Source of the DNA: Zavarzinella formosa DSM 19928
GTDB taxonomy: Bacteria; Planctomycetota; Planctomycetia; Gemmatales; Gemmataceae
DNA: 64,000 nucleotides
NCBI RefSeq assembly: GCF_000255705.1
Contig: NZ_JH636439.1
Location: forward strand, 203,376-267,375
Direction: 5' to 3'
Numbering within the stretch: the first letter of the stretch is position 1; each line of letters starts with the position of its first letter. The translations under genes and the position numbers were made by a program. Positions 39,250 to 49,124 of this stretch are shown in pieces. Under the pieces are notes generated by a model that saw nothing but the letters and a program-made list of their open reading frames with translations, was not told the origin of the DNA and made no database searches.

Positions 39250-40386
39250 ATGTTTAACCTCCCCGCTTTGCTTCGATCTGTTCAGGAACGGGTAAAACCG
39301 CCCGTCCTCGTGCTTCTGGGTTCCCCAAATCAAGCGGCCACGCTGTGCGCCGCCCTCGGGGATATCGAGACCGTGTGTTACCAAGTTGACCTGCACCAAG
39401 CCGGCAAACTTCGGCGGCTGCTGGAAGAGCACGCCTCGCCGACCACCGATGAACCGCCGCCGGAAACGGAGGACTTGTCGGAAGCCGACGAGACCGAACC
39501 GGAAAAACCCGATGTGTGGGTCGCCCCCAAGGAACTCACGTCCAAAGTGGTCGTCGAGGTCAAACCGGATGTGTGGGATTTGCCTCCTCGCTTCAACACG
39601 GTGATCTTTCCGGTGTCGGCCCACGGTGAACGCGAGTTCAAACTCGACCTGTTGGAACAGGCTTACCATGTGCTTGCCCCCAAGGGGGTGTTCATTTCGC
39701 TGTCGGAATATCAGAAGGATCAACTGCTGCCGAAAGCCCATAAGAAGCTTTTCGGCAAATGCAGCGAACTTCCGGCGAGCAAGCTGGGTAGCGTCTTTTG
39801 GAGTGTCCAAGACGGCGACAAACCTCGCCGCCGACATCAACTGACTTATAACGCGAAGATCGCCGAAGGGCCGTCGCACACGTTCATTTCCCGGCCGGGA
39901 GTCTTCGGTTACGGCGAACTGGACAAAGGCGCGAGGGCGTTACTAGAGGCCGCCGAGATCAAGCCGGGTGACCGGGTGTTGGATCTCGGTTGCGGCGTCG
40001 GCTCGGTCGGCGTGCTGGCGATGGACCGGGCCGGAGCGGAGGGGCATGTTACCTTCGTGGACAGCAATATCCGGGCATTGGCCGTCTCGGCCGAGAATGC
40101 GACGGCCAACGGGGTGAAGGATTTCACCTGCCACGCCTCGGTGAGTATCGACGGCCTGTCTCCTGCGAGTTTCGATGTGGTGCTGGCAAACCCGCCGTAT
40201 TACGCCAACTCGTGGATCGCCCAAATGTTCATCGAGAAGGCGAGGGAACTGTTGAAGCCAGGCGGTCGGTTGTTCCTAGTCACGAAGATGGTGAACCATG
40301 TCGCCCCGGTGATGGCCGAGATCTTCCCCGATTCGACATGGGAAGAACGACGCGGATACTACGTGATGCGAGGGGACGCGACATGA
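39250..40386 (+). CDS. RsmC-like class I SAM methyltransferase
   Basis: 378 aa. A poorly conserved N-terminal half with an acidic Glu/Pro-rich linker (about 63-85) and a C-terminal Rossmann methyltransferase: GDRVLDLGCGVGSVGVLAMD (motif I), VTFVDSNIRALAVSAENATANGV, and LANPPYYAN (motif IV). NPPY with this two-domain layout is typical of RsmC/RlmG, which methylate guanine in rRNA. Exact target unknown. The stop overlaps the next gene's start (ATGA). Confidence 0.85.
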   Translation: MFNLPALLRSVQERVKPPVLVLLGSPNQAATLCAALGDIETVCYQVDLHQAGKLRRLLEEHASPTTDEPPPETEDLSEADETEPEKPDVWVAPKELTSKVVVEVKPDVWDLPPRFNTVIFPVSAHGEREFKLDLLEQAYHVLAPKGVFISLSEYQKDQLLPKAHKKLFGKCSELPASKLGSVFWSVQDGDKPRRRHQLTYNAKIAEGPSHTFISRPGVFGYGELDKGARALLEAAEIKPGDRVLDLGCGVGSVGVLAMDRAGAEGHVTFVDSNIRALAVSAENATANGVKDFTCHASVSIDGLSPASFDVVLANPPYYANSWIAQMFIEKARELLKPGGRLFLVTKMVNHVAPVMAEIFPDSTWEERRGYYVMRGDAT

Positions 40387-40880
40387 CGGCCGAAGAAGTG
40401 ATTGAGCTGTTGAAACTCGATCCACACCCCGTCGAAGGGGGCTTTTTCCGCGAGACCTACCGCAGCCGGGCGACATTGCCTGGCCAAGTGTTGCCGGACC
40501 ACGGGTACGAACGTTCTGTCAGCACAGCCATCTATTACCTGTTGACACCGAAGACCGTCTCCGCATTGCACCGTTTGCCGGGCGATGAAGTGTTTCACTT
40601 CTATCTCGGTGACCCGGTGAACATGCTCCAACTGTGGCCGGACGGCTCGACGAAGACTCTCACCATCGGCAACGATCTGGCGAAGGGACATCAACCACAA
40701 CTGGTCGTCCCGGCGGGAGTTTGGCAGGGGAGCGTGTTGCAAGACGGCGGGAAGTTCGCCCTGCTCGGGGCGACCATGGCTCCCGGTTTTGATTTCGCCG
40801 ACTATGTCTCAGGTTTGCGGGAAGAATTGACGGCCCGATATCCGGGTGAGAAAGAGTTGATTGCCCGGCTGACGGATTGA
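40383..40880 (+). CDS. DUF985-family cupin protein
   Basis: 165 aa. The cupin barrel is seen in GGFFRETYRS, STAIYYLLTPKTVSALHRLPGDEVFHFYLGDP, VVPAGVWQGSVLQ and LLGATMAPGFDFADY, the standard DUF985 pattern with the HxxxxDEVFHF metal/ligand segment. Function is unknown for the family. Translation is coupled to the methyltransferase by the ATGA overlap. A bidirectional terminator follows before the convergent RND gene. Confidence 0.9.
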   Translation: MTAEEVIELLKLDPHPVEGGFFRETYRSRATLPGQVLPDHGYERSVSTAIYYLLTPKTVSALHRLPGDEVFHFYLGDPVNMLQLWPDGSTKTLTIGNDLAKGHQPQLVVPAGVWQGSVLQDGGKFALLGATMAPGFDFADYVSGLREELTARYPGEKELIARLTD

Positions 40881-40887
40881 TCACGTT

Positions 40888-40930
40888 TTGTCGAGCCGGA
40901 CCAATTGCGATTCCGGCTCGACAATGTCAT
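40888..40930. terminator. Terminator between cupin and RND gene
   Basis: TTGTCGAGCCGGA (40888-40900) and TCCGGCTCGACAA (40912-40924) form a perfect 13-bp stem with an 11-nt loop, followed by TGTCATTTTC on the plus strand. It lies 8 nt after the cupin gene's stop and 9 nt before the stop of the RND gene, so it can serve both. Confidence 0.7.
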
Positions 40931-40939
40931 TTTCAACGA

Positions 40940-43900
40940 TCAGGTCTTTGTTTCGGCACTGCTTTCCAACGCCGCCATCTTCGCCGCATATTCGGCGTTC
41001 TTCCGGTCCCAGCGATCCTTCACCCATTGGATCGTGTAATAAAATACGGGTGTGAGGAACAAACCGAAGACGGTCACGCCGGTCATCCCTGCGAAGACGG
41101 CGGTTCCCAACGCCCGCCGCATTTCGGCCCCGGCCCCCTCGGCAATCAACAGCGGAACCACGCCGAAGATAAACGCCACCGAGGTCATGATGATCGGCCG
41201 CAACCGGAGTTTACAGGCTTGCAAGGTGGCTTCCCGCCTTGGCATTCCTTCTTCCCGTTTTTGTTTGGCAAATTCCACGATCAGGATGGCGTTTTTACAA
41301 GCCAGCCCGACCAGCACGATAAATCCGACTTGTGTGAAAATGTTGATATCCTGCCCGGCCAGCCGGATGCCAATGCCGGCGCTCAACAGACACATCGGCA
41401 CGACGAGAATCACCGCCAGCGGCAACGCCCAACTTTCGTATTGGGCGGCCAGCACCAAGAAGGCCAGCACCACCGCCAGAAGGAAGGCCTTCATGGCGGT
41501 ATCTTTCGTTTGAAGTTGAAGCAGGGCCAGTTCCGTCCATTCGGATTTTAAGCCGGGCAAGAGTTCCTGATTGGCGATTCGTTCGGCCGTGTTGATTGCC
41601 TGTCCGGAACTGACGCCCACGGCCGGGTCCACGTTCACCGTCGCGGCCGGGTAGAGGTTATAACGTTGAATCATCACCGGGCCTGTTGCCTCCTTCACGG
41701 AGAGGAATGCCGCCACGGGAACCATCTCCCCGGAATCGTTCCGCACATGCACCGACTTGAGGTCCTCGGCCTTCTTCCGGAAGCGGTTGTCGGCTTGCAC
41801 ATTCACCTGCCATGTCCGGCCGAACTTGTTGAAGTCGTTCACGTACAACGAACCAAAATACACTTGAAGCGTGTTGATGATCTCGGCCACGGAGACATTC
41901 ATCGACTTGGCGGCCACGCGGTCGACTTCCAGTTTCAGCCAGGGCGTGTCGGCCCGATACCCCGTGAAACAATTGCGGAGATCGCTGACATCACTGGCGG
42001 CGGCCACCACCTGTCGGGCCGAGGCTTGCAACAACATCGGGTCCACATCGGACGGATCTTGGATCACCAGGCTGAACCCGCCGGATGTTCCCAGCCCGTC
42101 CACCGCCGGAGCACTGAATACGTTCAACAAGGCTCCGGGGACTTGTTCGGAGAAGATCCCCTGAAGTTTCGCGGCAATGGCGTCGGCCGAGCGATCTGAT
42201 TCGAGGCGGTCGCCGAAGGGATCGAGCATCACATAGACGGTGCCGAAATTCGGGGCGTTGGCCCCAAGTTGTACCGACTGCCCGCCGATGGCCACGGTAT
42301 GGCTGACGCCGGGCATCTCGCGGGCGATTGTTTCGATTCGCCGCATCACCTGCTCCGTACGGGTGACGGAGGCAGAGTCGGGCAGTTGCACATTCACCAA
42401 CAGGTATCCCTTGTCCTGCGGGGGAATGAACCCCGAGGGGGTGTTGGCGAATGTCGTGATCGTGAGATAAATCAATACCCCATACACCGCCAGCGGCAGG
42501 ATGGTCACTCGCAATAATCCGCGAACGGCCAGCAGATAACCGCCGGTGCAAAAATCAAAAACCACGTTGAACCAGCGGAAGAACATCGCCAGCACAAAAT
42601 TGAGCGGCCGGGAGACATACCAACCCAGCATCCCGCCGGCAAAGGCCGTGACACCCAGGATGATCGGGGACCAAAACCGTTGGGGCACGAATTGCGCCCA
42701 TTCCAGCGGGATCTTTGGGATCACCCGTTCCGGCAACAGTGTCCAGCCGAAATACAACACCAAGCCGACCGCCAGACTGAAGTAGGCCGCCTTCGGCAAC
42801 GGGTCGTGGTTTTGTTCGTCTCCCTTCTTCAACAGCAAGGCACACAGAGCCGGGCTGAGCGTGAGGGAATTAAACGCGGAAATCAACGTGCTGACGGCGA
42901 TGGTCACCGCGAATTGCCGGAAGAACTGCCCGATGATCCCGGAAATGAACACGCACGGAATGAACACGGCCGCCAGCACCAATCCCACCGCAATCACCGG
43001 GCCGGACACCTCATCCATCGCCTGCGCGGTGGCGTCTCTCGGTCGCATCCCGTGATCGATGTGATGCTGCACCGCCTCGACGACCACGATGGCGTCATCG
43101 ACCACGATCCCGACCGCCAGCACCAGCCCGAACAGCGTCAGGTTGTTCAGCGAATAGCCGAACACGGCCATCGCCCCGAAGGTGCCGACGATGGCCACCG
43201 GCACGGCCGCCAGCGGAATGATGGCTGCCCGCCAGCTTTGCAGGAACACCAGCATCACCACCCCGACCAGCACCACGGCATCGAACAGTGTTTTGAAGAC
43301 TTCTTTCACCGATTCATCAATAAACGGCGTCGTGTCGTACACGATGGCGTAATCCACTCCCTGCGGGAAGCGGGCTTTCAGATCCTCCATCTTTTTGCGA
43401 ACGTCTTTCGCCGTGTCGATGGCGTTCGAGCCCGGCAATTGATAAACGCTGAGAGCCACGGAAGGCTTGCCGTCGAGGGTGCAAGTCTGGTCGTAGCCTG
43501 TCGCCCCAAGTTCGACGCGGGCGACATCTCGCATCCGCACCACCCGGCCGTTGTCGTCCGATTTCAAAATCATGTCGGAAAACTGGTCTTCGTCCGCCAG
43601 TCGTCCCAGCGTGTTGATCGTGTATTGGAAACTCTGTCCGTTCGGCACCGGCGGCTGGCCGATCTGTCCGGCGGCCACTTGGGCGTTTTGCTGTTCGATG
43701 GCGTGAATCACATCTGTGGCGGAGAGACCGCGAATGGTCATCTTCTCGGGGTCCAGCCAGAGCCGCATCGAATAATCGCGTTGCCCCAAATAGGTGATGT
43801 CCCCCACGCCGGAGACACGGGAAAGTTCGTCACGCAATTGAATCGTCGCGTAGTTGCTCAGATATAGGTTGTCCCGCGTGGCATCCGGGCTGAACAGGTT

Positions 43901-44323
43901 AATAATCATCAACACTGTCGGCGATTTCTTCTTCACCAACACGCCTCGCCGTTTCACAAGGTCCGGCAACACTGGCTGGGCCAGATTCACACGGTTTTGC
44001 ACCAACACTTGGGCGATGTTCAAATCCGTGCCTGGCTTGAAGGTCACGGTGAGCGTGTATCCTCCGTCGTTTGTGGAACGGGAGGTCATGTACATCATGT
44101 CCTCGACGCCGTTGACCTGCTGCTCGATGGGGGCCGCCACGGTGTCCCCCACGGTGCGCGCATTCGCCCCCGGATACACGGCGGATACTTCCACCGTCGG
44201 CGGCGTGATCTCCGGATATTGGGCCACGGGTAGCGTAAACAACGCCACCGTCCCCGCCAGCACGATGATGATGGACAGCACGCTGGCGAAGATCGGCCGG
44301 TCGATGAAAAAGCGTGTGAACAA
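40940..44323 (-). CDS. RND efflux permease (HAE1/AcrB type), second copy
   Basis: 1127 aa. Starts MFTRFFIDRPIFASVLSIIIVLAG, like AcrB. The proton-relay acids are in GIVVDDAIVVVEAVQHHI, and the lysine in GLACKNAILIVEFAKQ. Typical porter sequences (VDDAIVVVEA, SGPVIAVGLVLAAVFIPC) are intact. Between TM6 and TM7, about 500-600, extra hydrophobic segments appear (AAYFSLAVGLVLYFGW, PIILGVTAFAGGMLGWYV). Trimers of such pumps export drugs, solvents or lipids in exchange for protons across the inner membrane. TTG start, no clear ribosome-binding site. It lies 168 nt downstream of the first permease, with a long inverted repeat between. Confidence 0.95.
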   Translation of the reverse strand: MFTRFFIDRPIFASVLSIIIVLAGTVALFTLPVAQYPEITPPTVEVSAVYPGANARTVGDTVAAPIEQQVNGVEDMMYMTSRSTNDGGYTLTVTFKPGTDLNIAQVLVQNRVNLAQPVLPDLVKRRGVLVKKKSPTVLMIINLFSPDATRDNLYLSNYATIQLRDELSRVSGVGDITYLGQRDYSMRLWLDPEKMTIRGLSATDVIHAIEQQNAQVAAGQIGQPPVPNGQSFQYTINTLGRLADEDQFSDMILKSDDNGRVVRMRDVARVELGATGYDQTCTLDGKPSVALSVYQLPGSNAIDTAKDVRKKMEDLKARFPQGVDYAIVYDTTPFIDESVKEVFKTLFDAVVLVGVVMLVFLQSWRAAIIPLAAVPVAIVGTFGAMAVFGYSLNNLTLFGLVLAVGIVVDDAIVVVEAVQHHIDHGMRPRDATAQAMDEVSGPVIAVGLVLAAVFIPCVFISGIIGQFFRQFAVTIAVSTLISAFNSLTLSPALCALLLKKGDEQNHDPLPKAAYFSLAVGLVLYFGWTLLPERVIPKIPLEWAQFVPQRFWSPIILGVTAFAGGMLGWYVSRPLNFVLAMFFRWFNVVFDFCTGGYLLAVRGLLRVTILPLAVYGVLIYLTITTFANTPSGFIPPQDKGYLLVNVQLPDSASVTRTEQVMRRIETIAREMPGVSHTVAIGGQSVQLGANAPNFGTVYVMLDPFGDRLESDRSADAIAAKLQGIFSEQVPGALLNVFSAPAVDGLGTSGGFSLVIQDPSDVDPMLLQASARQVVAAASDVSDLRNCFTGYRADTPWLKLEVDRVAAKSMNVSVAEIINTLQVYFGSLYVNDFNKFGRTWQVNVQADNRFRKKAEDLKSVHVRNDSGEMVPVAAFLSVKEATGPVMIQRYNLYPAATVNVDPAVGVSSGQAINTAERIANQELLPGLKSEWTELALLQLQTKDTAMKAFLLAVVLAFLVLAAQYESWALPLAVILVVPMCLLSAGIGIRLAGQDINIFTQVGFIVLVGLACKNAILIVEFAKQKREEGMPRREATLQACKLRLRPIIMTSVAFIFGVVPLLIAEGAGAEMRRALGTAVFAGMTGVTVFGLFLTPVFYYTIQWVKDRWDRKNAEYAAKMAALESSAETKT

Positions 44324-44369
44324 GTGGGAAACTGGGGTTTAAGGTTTAGGGTTTAGGGCGTGAAAAACA

Positions 44370-44486
44370 AACCTCACCCCCTAACCCCCTCTCCTAAAAG
44401 AGAGGGGGGACAGTCAATGTAACGGGCTTCGACGACCTCGCTCTTGCTCCCCCTCTCTTTTAGGAGAGGGGGCCGGGGGGTGAGGT
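44370..44486. repeat. Long intergenic inverted repeat, CTCACCCC...type
   Basis: Arms of about 37 bp: 44370-44408 (ACCTCACCCCCTAACCCCCT followed by CTCCTAAAAGAGAGGGG) and 44450-44486, its near-complement, around a ~41-nt spacer. The module sits between the two RND genes on the minus strand. Such C/G-rich palindromes recur between genes in many planctomycetes and cyanobacteria, so this looks like a dispersed palindromic element rather than a dedicated operator, though it may reduce read-through from one permease to the next. GTTTAGGGTTTAGG just before it is a simple repeat. Confidence 0.7.
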
Positions 44487-44491
44487 TGTCT

Positions 44492-47400
44492 TCACGATCC
44501 CACTCCCCTCGAACGAAACACCGATCCAATGCTCTTGCTCGCCCGGCTGGCGATTGGCTTCACAAATCTCAGAGTGATTATCCCCATGAAGAAATGGGAA
44601 ACCGCTTGTAATCGGTGGTGGTTGAAAATCTTCGCCTCGGAAATCCAGTCGATCACCACGAAAAACACCGGGGTAAGCACGATCCCGAAAATGGTCACGC
44701 CGAGCATCCCGCCGAACACAGCCGTGCCCAGAGCCTGACGCATTTCGGCCCCGGCGCCTGTCGCCAGCATCAACGGCACGACACCGAGGATGAACGCCAG
44801 CGAGGTCATCAAAATCGGGCGAAACCGCAGGTGACACGCCTCCAAGATGGCCGTGCGACGATCCATGCCCCGGTCTCGCGCCACCTTGGCATATTCCACA
44901 ATGAGGATCGCGTTTTTGCACGCCAGCCCGATCAAAACCACGAAGCCCACTTGTGTGAATACGTTCACATCCTTGCCCGAGTAGGCGACCGCCGCCAGCG
45001 AGCCGACCACGCACACGGGAACGACGAGGATCACCGCCAGCGGCAGTGTCCAGCTTTCGTAGAGGGCGGCCAGCACCAAAAACACGAAGGCGACGGAGAT
45101 GGCGAAGATGATCGTTCCCGTGTCCCGCACCCGACGTTCGATGAAGAAGAGTTCGGACCATTCATAGCCCATTCCCTTCGGCAACTCCGTTTCAGCCAGA
45201 CGTTCCATCACTCCCATCGCATCCCCGGAACTGACGGCCGGGGCCAGATTGCCATTTACCGTTGCCGACGGGTGCATGTTGTGCCGGGTGATGACCAGCG
45301 GGCCGCTTTCCTCCCTCACTTTCAGGAGGGCGCCAAGCGGAACCATCTGGCCCAGATGGTTCCGGATCTTGAGTTTGCGGATGTCATCCAGTTCATTGCG
45401 ATACTGCTGCTCGGCCTGCACGTTCACCTGCCAGGTGCGGCCAAGGAGGTTGAAGTCGTTCACATAACGAGCGCCGATCGTTGCCTGCAACAGCCCGAAC
45501 ACATCCTTCAGTTCCACTCCGTGCGACAGGCAGGCGGTGCGGTCCACATCCAGAAAAATTTGCGGCGAATTCGTGCGATACACCGTGAACAGCCCGACGA
45601 GACCCGGCTGTTGATTGGCTTTCTCGATGAAGTTTTCCGTCTGCCCTTGAAGCATGCGCGGACCGACATCCTCTTTGTCCTCAATCATGATGCGAAAGCC
45701 GCCTGCCCGCCCGAGGCCGGAAACAGCAGGCGCGCCGAAGATGTTCACTTGGGCCTCGGGAACCGCCTTGGCGACGGCTCCCCGGAGTTTCCCGATAATC
45801 GCTTCGGAGTATAGTTCCGGTGTCTGGCGGTTTTCAAAACTATCGAGAATGATGAACATCGACCCGAAGTTGGACCCATATGCGGACAACACAAAGGAGT
45901 TCCCGGACACGCTGTTGACGTGCTTGATCCCCGGTGTCTTGAGGGCGATGTCCGAAATTTTCCGGATCGCCTCTCCCGTTCGCTCGGACGAGGCCGAGTC
46001 GGGCAATTGAATACTGGCGATCAGATAGCCCTTGTCCTGTTGCGGAATAAACCCAATCGGCAGTTTTTGGTAGCCCCACACACCTGCCGACAACAAGCCG
46101 ACATATCCGGCCAAAGCCAGCAACGGCACGCGGATGGCGATGCCGACGCTCTTCACGTAGACATAGCCCAAACCGCCGAAACACTTGTTGAACAGCCAGA
46201 AAAACCATCCTAGCAAGAGATTGAGGAACCGGGTGAACAGATCCTGCCGGCCCTTGGTCGGCCGAATAAGCAAGGCTGCCAGGGCCGGGCTGAATGTGAG
46301 GGAATTGAACGTGGAAATCAACGTGCTGACGGCGATGGTGACCGCGAATTGTCGGAAGAACTGCCCGATGATTCCCTCGATAAACGCGCAGGGAACGAAC
46401 ACAGCCACCAGAACAACGCCCACCGCAAACACCGGACCGGTGACTTCATGCATCGCGGCAATGGTTGCGTCCCTTGGAGCCAGCCCTTTTTCCACCTGAT
46501 GCTGCACGGCCTCGACGACCACGATGGCATCATCGACCACAATCCCGACCGCCAGCACCAGCCCGAACAGTGTCAGGTTGTTCAGCGAATAGCCAATCAC
46601 CGACATGACGCCAAACGTGCCGATGATGGCCACCGGCACGGCCGCCAGAGGGATGATCGCGGCCCGCCAGCTTTGCAGAAACACCAGCACCACAATGGCG
46701 ACGAGGAGGATGGCATCCCGAAGTGATTTGAACACTTCCCAAATGGATTCTTTGATAAACGGCGTCGTGTCGTACCCGATCTCGTATTGAACCCCGGCGG
46801 GGAAGGCGAGACTCGCCCGCTCCATCGCCTCCTTGACGGAATCACCCACTTCAAGGGCATTGGCTCCTGTCAGCAGGAAGATGGCCAGACCCACGGTTTG
46901 CTTGTTGTCGAATTTATTCGATACATCCTGGACCTTCGCGCCAAGTTCGACGCTGGCCACATCCCTGATCCGGACAACCTGGCCGTCTTGCCCGACCTTC
47001 ACCACCACATCCCCAAATTCTTCCACCGTGGACAGTCGGCCCAAAGCCGTCAGCGTGATTTGCAATTGCTGACCGTCCCCGACCGGCGGTTGTCCCACCT
47101 GCCCGGCGGCGATCTGGGCGTTTTGTTCCCGCAGGGCGTTTACCACGTCGTTGGCGCTGAGGTTGCGCGAGGCCAGTTTCTCCGGGTTGACCCAGATTCG
47201 CATGGCATAATCACGCTGCCCGAAGACTGTCACATCGCTGATGCCGGGCACGCGGGACAATTCGTCCTTGACTCGCGTGACCGCGTAGTTGCTCATGTAA
47301 AGCTGGCTGTAGCTGTCATCCGGTGAGTTGAGGGACACCGTCATCAGAATTTCCGGAGACCGTTTTCGCGTGGTCACTCCGGTGGCCCGCACGACATCGG

Positions 47401-47758
47401 GCAAGTTCGGCAACGCCAGATTTACCCGGTTTTGCACGAGAATCTGGGCAAGATTCAGGTTGGTGCCGATTTCAAAGGTGACGGTAAGCGTGTACGATCC
47501 GTCCGACGTGCATTGGGAGGTCATGTAGAGCATGCGCTCCACACCGTTGACCTGTTGTTCCACAGGCGAGGCGATCGTTTCCGAGACGACCTTGGCGCTC
47601 GCCCCCGGATAGTTGCAATCCACCTGAATCGTCGGCGGGGTGACCGGGGGATATTGCGACAACGGCAGCGTCGGCGCGGCAAGCAATCCCGCCAGCGTGA
47701 CCACAATGGACAGCACGCTGGCAAAGATGGGCCGGTCGATGAAGAAGCGGACGAACAA
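44492..47758 (-). CDS. RND efflux permease (HAE1/AcrB type), first copy
   Basis: 1088 aa. Opens MFVRFFIDRPIFASVLSIVVTLAG; carries GIVVDDAIVVVEAVQHQV with the two relay aspartates, GLACKNAILIVEYAK with the lysine, and the periplasmic porter motifs. It has the usual length and no insert between TM6 and TM7, unlike the downstream copy, and a basic C-terminal tail (ITLRFVKPIASRASKSIGSVFRSRG) of about 45 residues. TTG start codon, as in the second permease. It follows the adaptor gene by 100 nt. One adaptor with two distinct permeases suggests a heteromeric pump like MdtABC. No TolC-like gene is in view. Confidence 0.95.
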   Translation of the reverse strand: MFVRFFIDRPIFASVLSIVVTLAGLLAAPTLPLSQYPPVTPPTIQVDCNYPGASAKVVSETIASPVEQQVNGVERMLYMTSQCTSDGSYTLTVTFEIGTNLNLAQILVQNRVNLALPNLPDVVRATGVTTRKRSPEILMTVSLNSPDDSYSQLYMSNYAVTRVKDELSRVPGISDVTVFGQRDYAMRIWVNPEKLASRNLSANDVVNALREQNAQIAAGQVGQPPVGDGQQLQITLTALGRLSTVEEFGDVVVKVGQDGQVVRIRDVASVELGAKVQDVSNKFDNKQTVGLAIFLLTGANALEVGDSVKEAMERASLAFPAGVQYEIGYDTTPFIKESIWEVFKSLRDAILLVAIVVLVFLQSWRAAIIPLAAVPVAIIGTFGVMSVIGYSLNNLTLFGLVLAVGIVVDDAIVVVEAVQHQVEKGLAPRDATIAAMHEVTGPVFAVGVVLVAVFVPCAFIEGIIGQFFRQFAVTIAVSTLISTFNSLTFSPALAALLIRPTKGRQDLFTRFLNLLLGWFFWLFNKCFGGLGYVYVKSVGIAIRVPLLALAGYVGLLSAGVWGYQKLPIGFIPQQDKGYLIASIQLPDSASSERTGEAIRKISDIALKTPGIKHVNSVSGNSFVLSAYGSNFGSMFIILDSFENRQTPELYSEAIIGKLRGAVAKAVPEAQVNIFGAPAVSGLGRAGGFRIMIEDKEDVGPRMLQGQTENFIEKANQQPGLVGLFTVYRTNSPQIFLDVDRTACLSHGVELKDVFGLLQATIGARYVNDFNLLGRTWQVNVQAEQQYRNELDDIRKLKIRNHLGQMVPLGALLKVREESGPLVITRHNMHPSATVNGNLAPAVSSGDAMGVMERLAETELPKGMGYEWSELFFIERRVRDTGTIIFAISVAFVFLVLAALYESWTLPLAVILVVPVCVVGSLAAVAYSGKDVNVFTQVGFVVLIGLACKNAILIVEYAKVARDRGMDRRTAILEACHLRFRPILMTSLAFILGVVPLMLATGAGAEMRQALGTAVFGGMLGVTIFGIVLTPVFFVVIDWISEAKIFNHHRLQAVSHFFMGIITLRFVKPIASRASKSIGSVFRSRGVGS

Positions 47759-47858
47759 GGTAGGGAACAGGGGTTAGGGTTTGGGGTTTGGGAAAACCCC
47801 TTTGTTCCGGGAAGTATGGGCATGGCGGGGCGAGGAAACGGTCTCTTCACCACCCCTT

Positions 47859-49124
47859 TTATTTGTGGGCGGGTGTTTCCGCTTTCGGCGTGGCGGCCGC
47901 CGTTTCTGATGAGGGCTTCTTGGTTTCGGCGGCCTTCGGGGCGACTTTCACACCCGGCCGGACCCGTTGCAGACCGCTGACGATCACGCGATCACCGGGT
48001 TGCACCCCTTCGATAATCACTCGATCTTGTTCCACTTGCTGGCCAATCTTGACCCGCCGGTAAACCACTTCATCCTTGTCGTTCAACAAGTACACATATT
48101 TTTGCCCCTGATCGGACCCGAGGGCTTCCTCCGGCACCAGAATCGCCTCGTGGGGACGGCCCACGGGAAGACGAACACGAACAAACAGGCCGGGGGACAA
48201 CAGGTGAATAAAGGCATCCGGAGCCGGGACGGCCGGCGGCGATTGCGTGCTGACCGAAACCACTTCGGGAGCCGGGATTTTTTTCTTGGGGTTGTCCAAA
48301 ATGGCCCGAACTCGCAGCGTTCCCGTCGCCGGGTCCACTTTGTTGTCGATGAAATCGATCACGCCCTTTTGGGAGAATCCATCCTCGTCCGCGAGACCAA
48401 TCAACACTTCCATTTTCCGGCTGCGGGCCGAATCAACTTTGCCGTCTTGAATCAACCGACGAACTCGCAACATCGTTCGCTCGTCGATGTCGAAGTTCGC
48501 ATAAATCTGATCCAACGCCACGATGCTGGTCAATATGGTGTCGTCGGCTTTCACCAAGTTGCCCTTGTCCATCATCCGGCGGCTGATTCGCCCGGAAATG
48601 GGGGCCGAAATCTTTGTGAACTTGAAATTGGTTTCCGCCAGATTACGAGTGGCCTTCGCCAGACTGAGAGAGGCGACGGCCTCATTCCGGTCACCGGTCA
48701 CACGGTCAAATTCTTCTTGCGTGACCGCCTTGGTGCCGACAGCCGTTTGGAGGCGGTCATAATCGAGTTGCAACCGATTAAGCCGGGCTTGGGCTTGGGC
48801 CACGTTCGCAATCGATTGGTCGAGGGTTGCCTGATAGGTGCGGGGGTCAATGTCAAACAGGGGTTGATCGGCGGTGACTTCCTTGCCGTCCGTGAAGTGA
48901 ATCTTGTCCACATATCCGCTCACGCGGGCACGAACGTCCACCATCAGGATCGGTTCGGTCCGACCGGTGAAGTCTTCGTAATCGGTGACGATTTGTTTGA
49001 CCGGGGTTCCGACGATCACTTCTGCCGGTTTGGTCGGAGCAAGAGCCGGTGCGGGCCGGGAGCAACCCGCGAGAAAGCCAAGGCCAAGACCCAAGGCCAG
49101 TGTTCCAAGGATTCGCCGACGCAT
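47859..49124 (-). CDS. RND efflux periplasmic adaptor lipoprotein (MFP)
   Basis: 421 aa. The N-terminus ends in the lipobox LAGC near residue 20-23, so it is probably a lipoprotein anchored in the periplasmic leaflet. The membrane fusion protein fold follows: VRARVSGYVDKIHFTDGKEV (lipoyl half), a helical hairpin (SIANVAQAQARLNRLQLDYDRLQTAVG), FTKISAPISGRISRRMMDKGNLV, a beta barrel, and a Lys/Ala/Pro tail. It heads the operon of the two RND permeases and should couple them to an outer-membrane channel not seen here. ATG at 49124 has GAGG 6 nt upstream; a GTG at 49139 is an alternative. Confidence 0.93.
   Translation of the reverse strand: MRRRILGTLALGLGLGFLAGCSRPAPALAPTKPAEVIVGTPVKQIVTDYEDFTGRTEPILMVDVRARVSGYVDKIHFTDGKEVTADQPLFDIDPRTYQATLDQSIANVAQAQARLNRLQLDYDRLQTAVGTKAVTQEEFDRVTGDRNEAVASLSLAKATRNLAETNFKFTKISAPISGRISRRMMDKGNLVKADDTILTSIVALDQIYANFDIDERTMLRVRRLIQDGKVDSARSRKMEVLIGLADEDGFSQKGVIDFIDNKVDPATGTLRVRAILDNPKKKIPAPEVVSVSTQSPPAVPAPDAFIHLLSPGLFVRVRLPVGRPHEAILVPEEALGSDQGQKYVYLLNDKDEVVYRRVKIGQQVEQDRVIIEGVQPGDRVIVSGLQRVRPGVKVAPKAAETKKPSSETAAATPKAETPAHK

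Noticed and set aside
44341-44360. Telomere-like GTTTAGGG repeats
   Set aside because: Only two short copies inside a bacterial operon; simple repeats linked to the palindromic element are a sufficient explanation.
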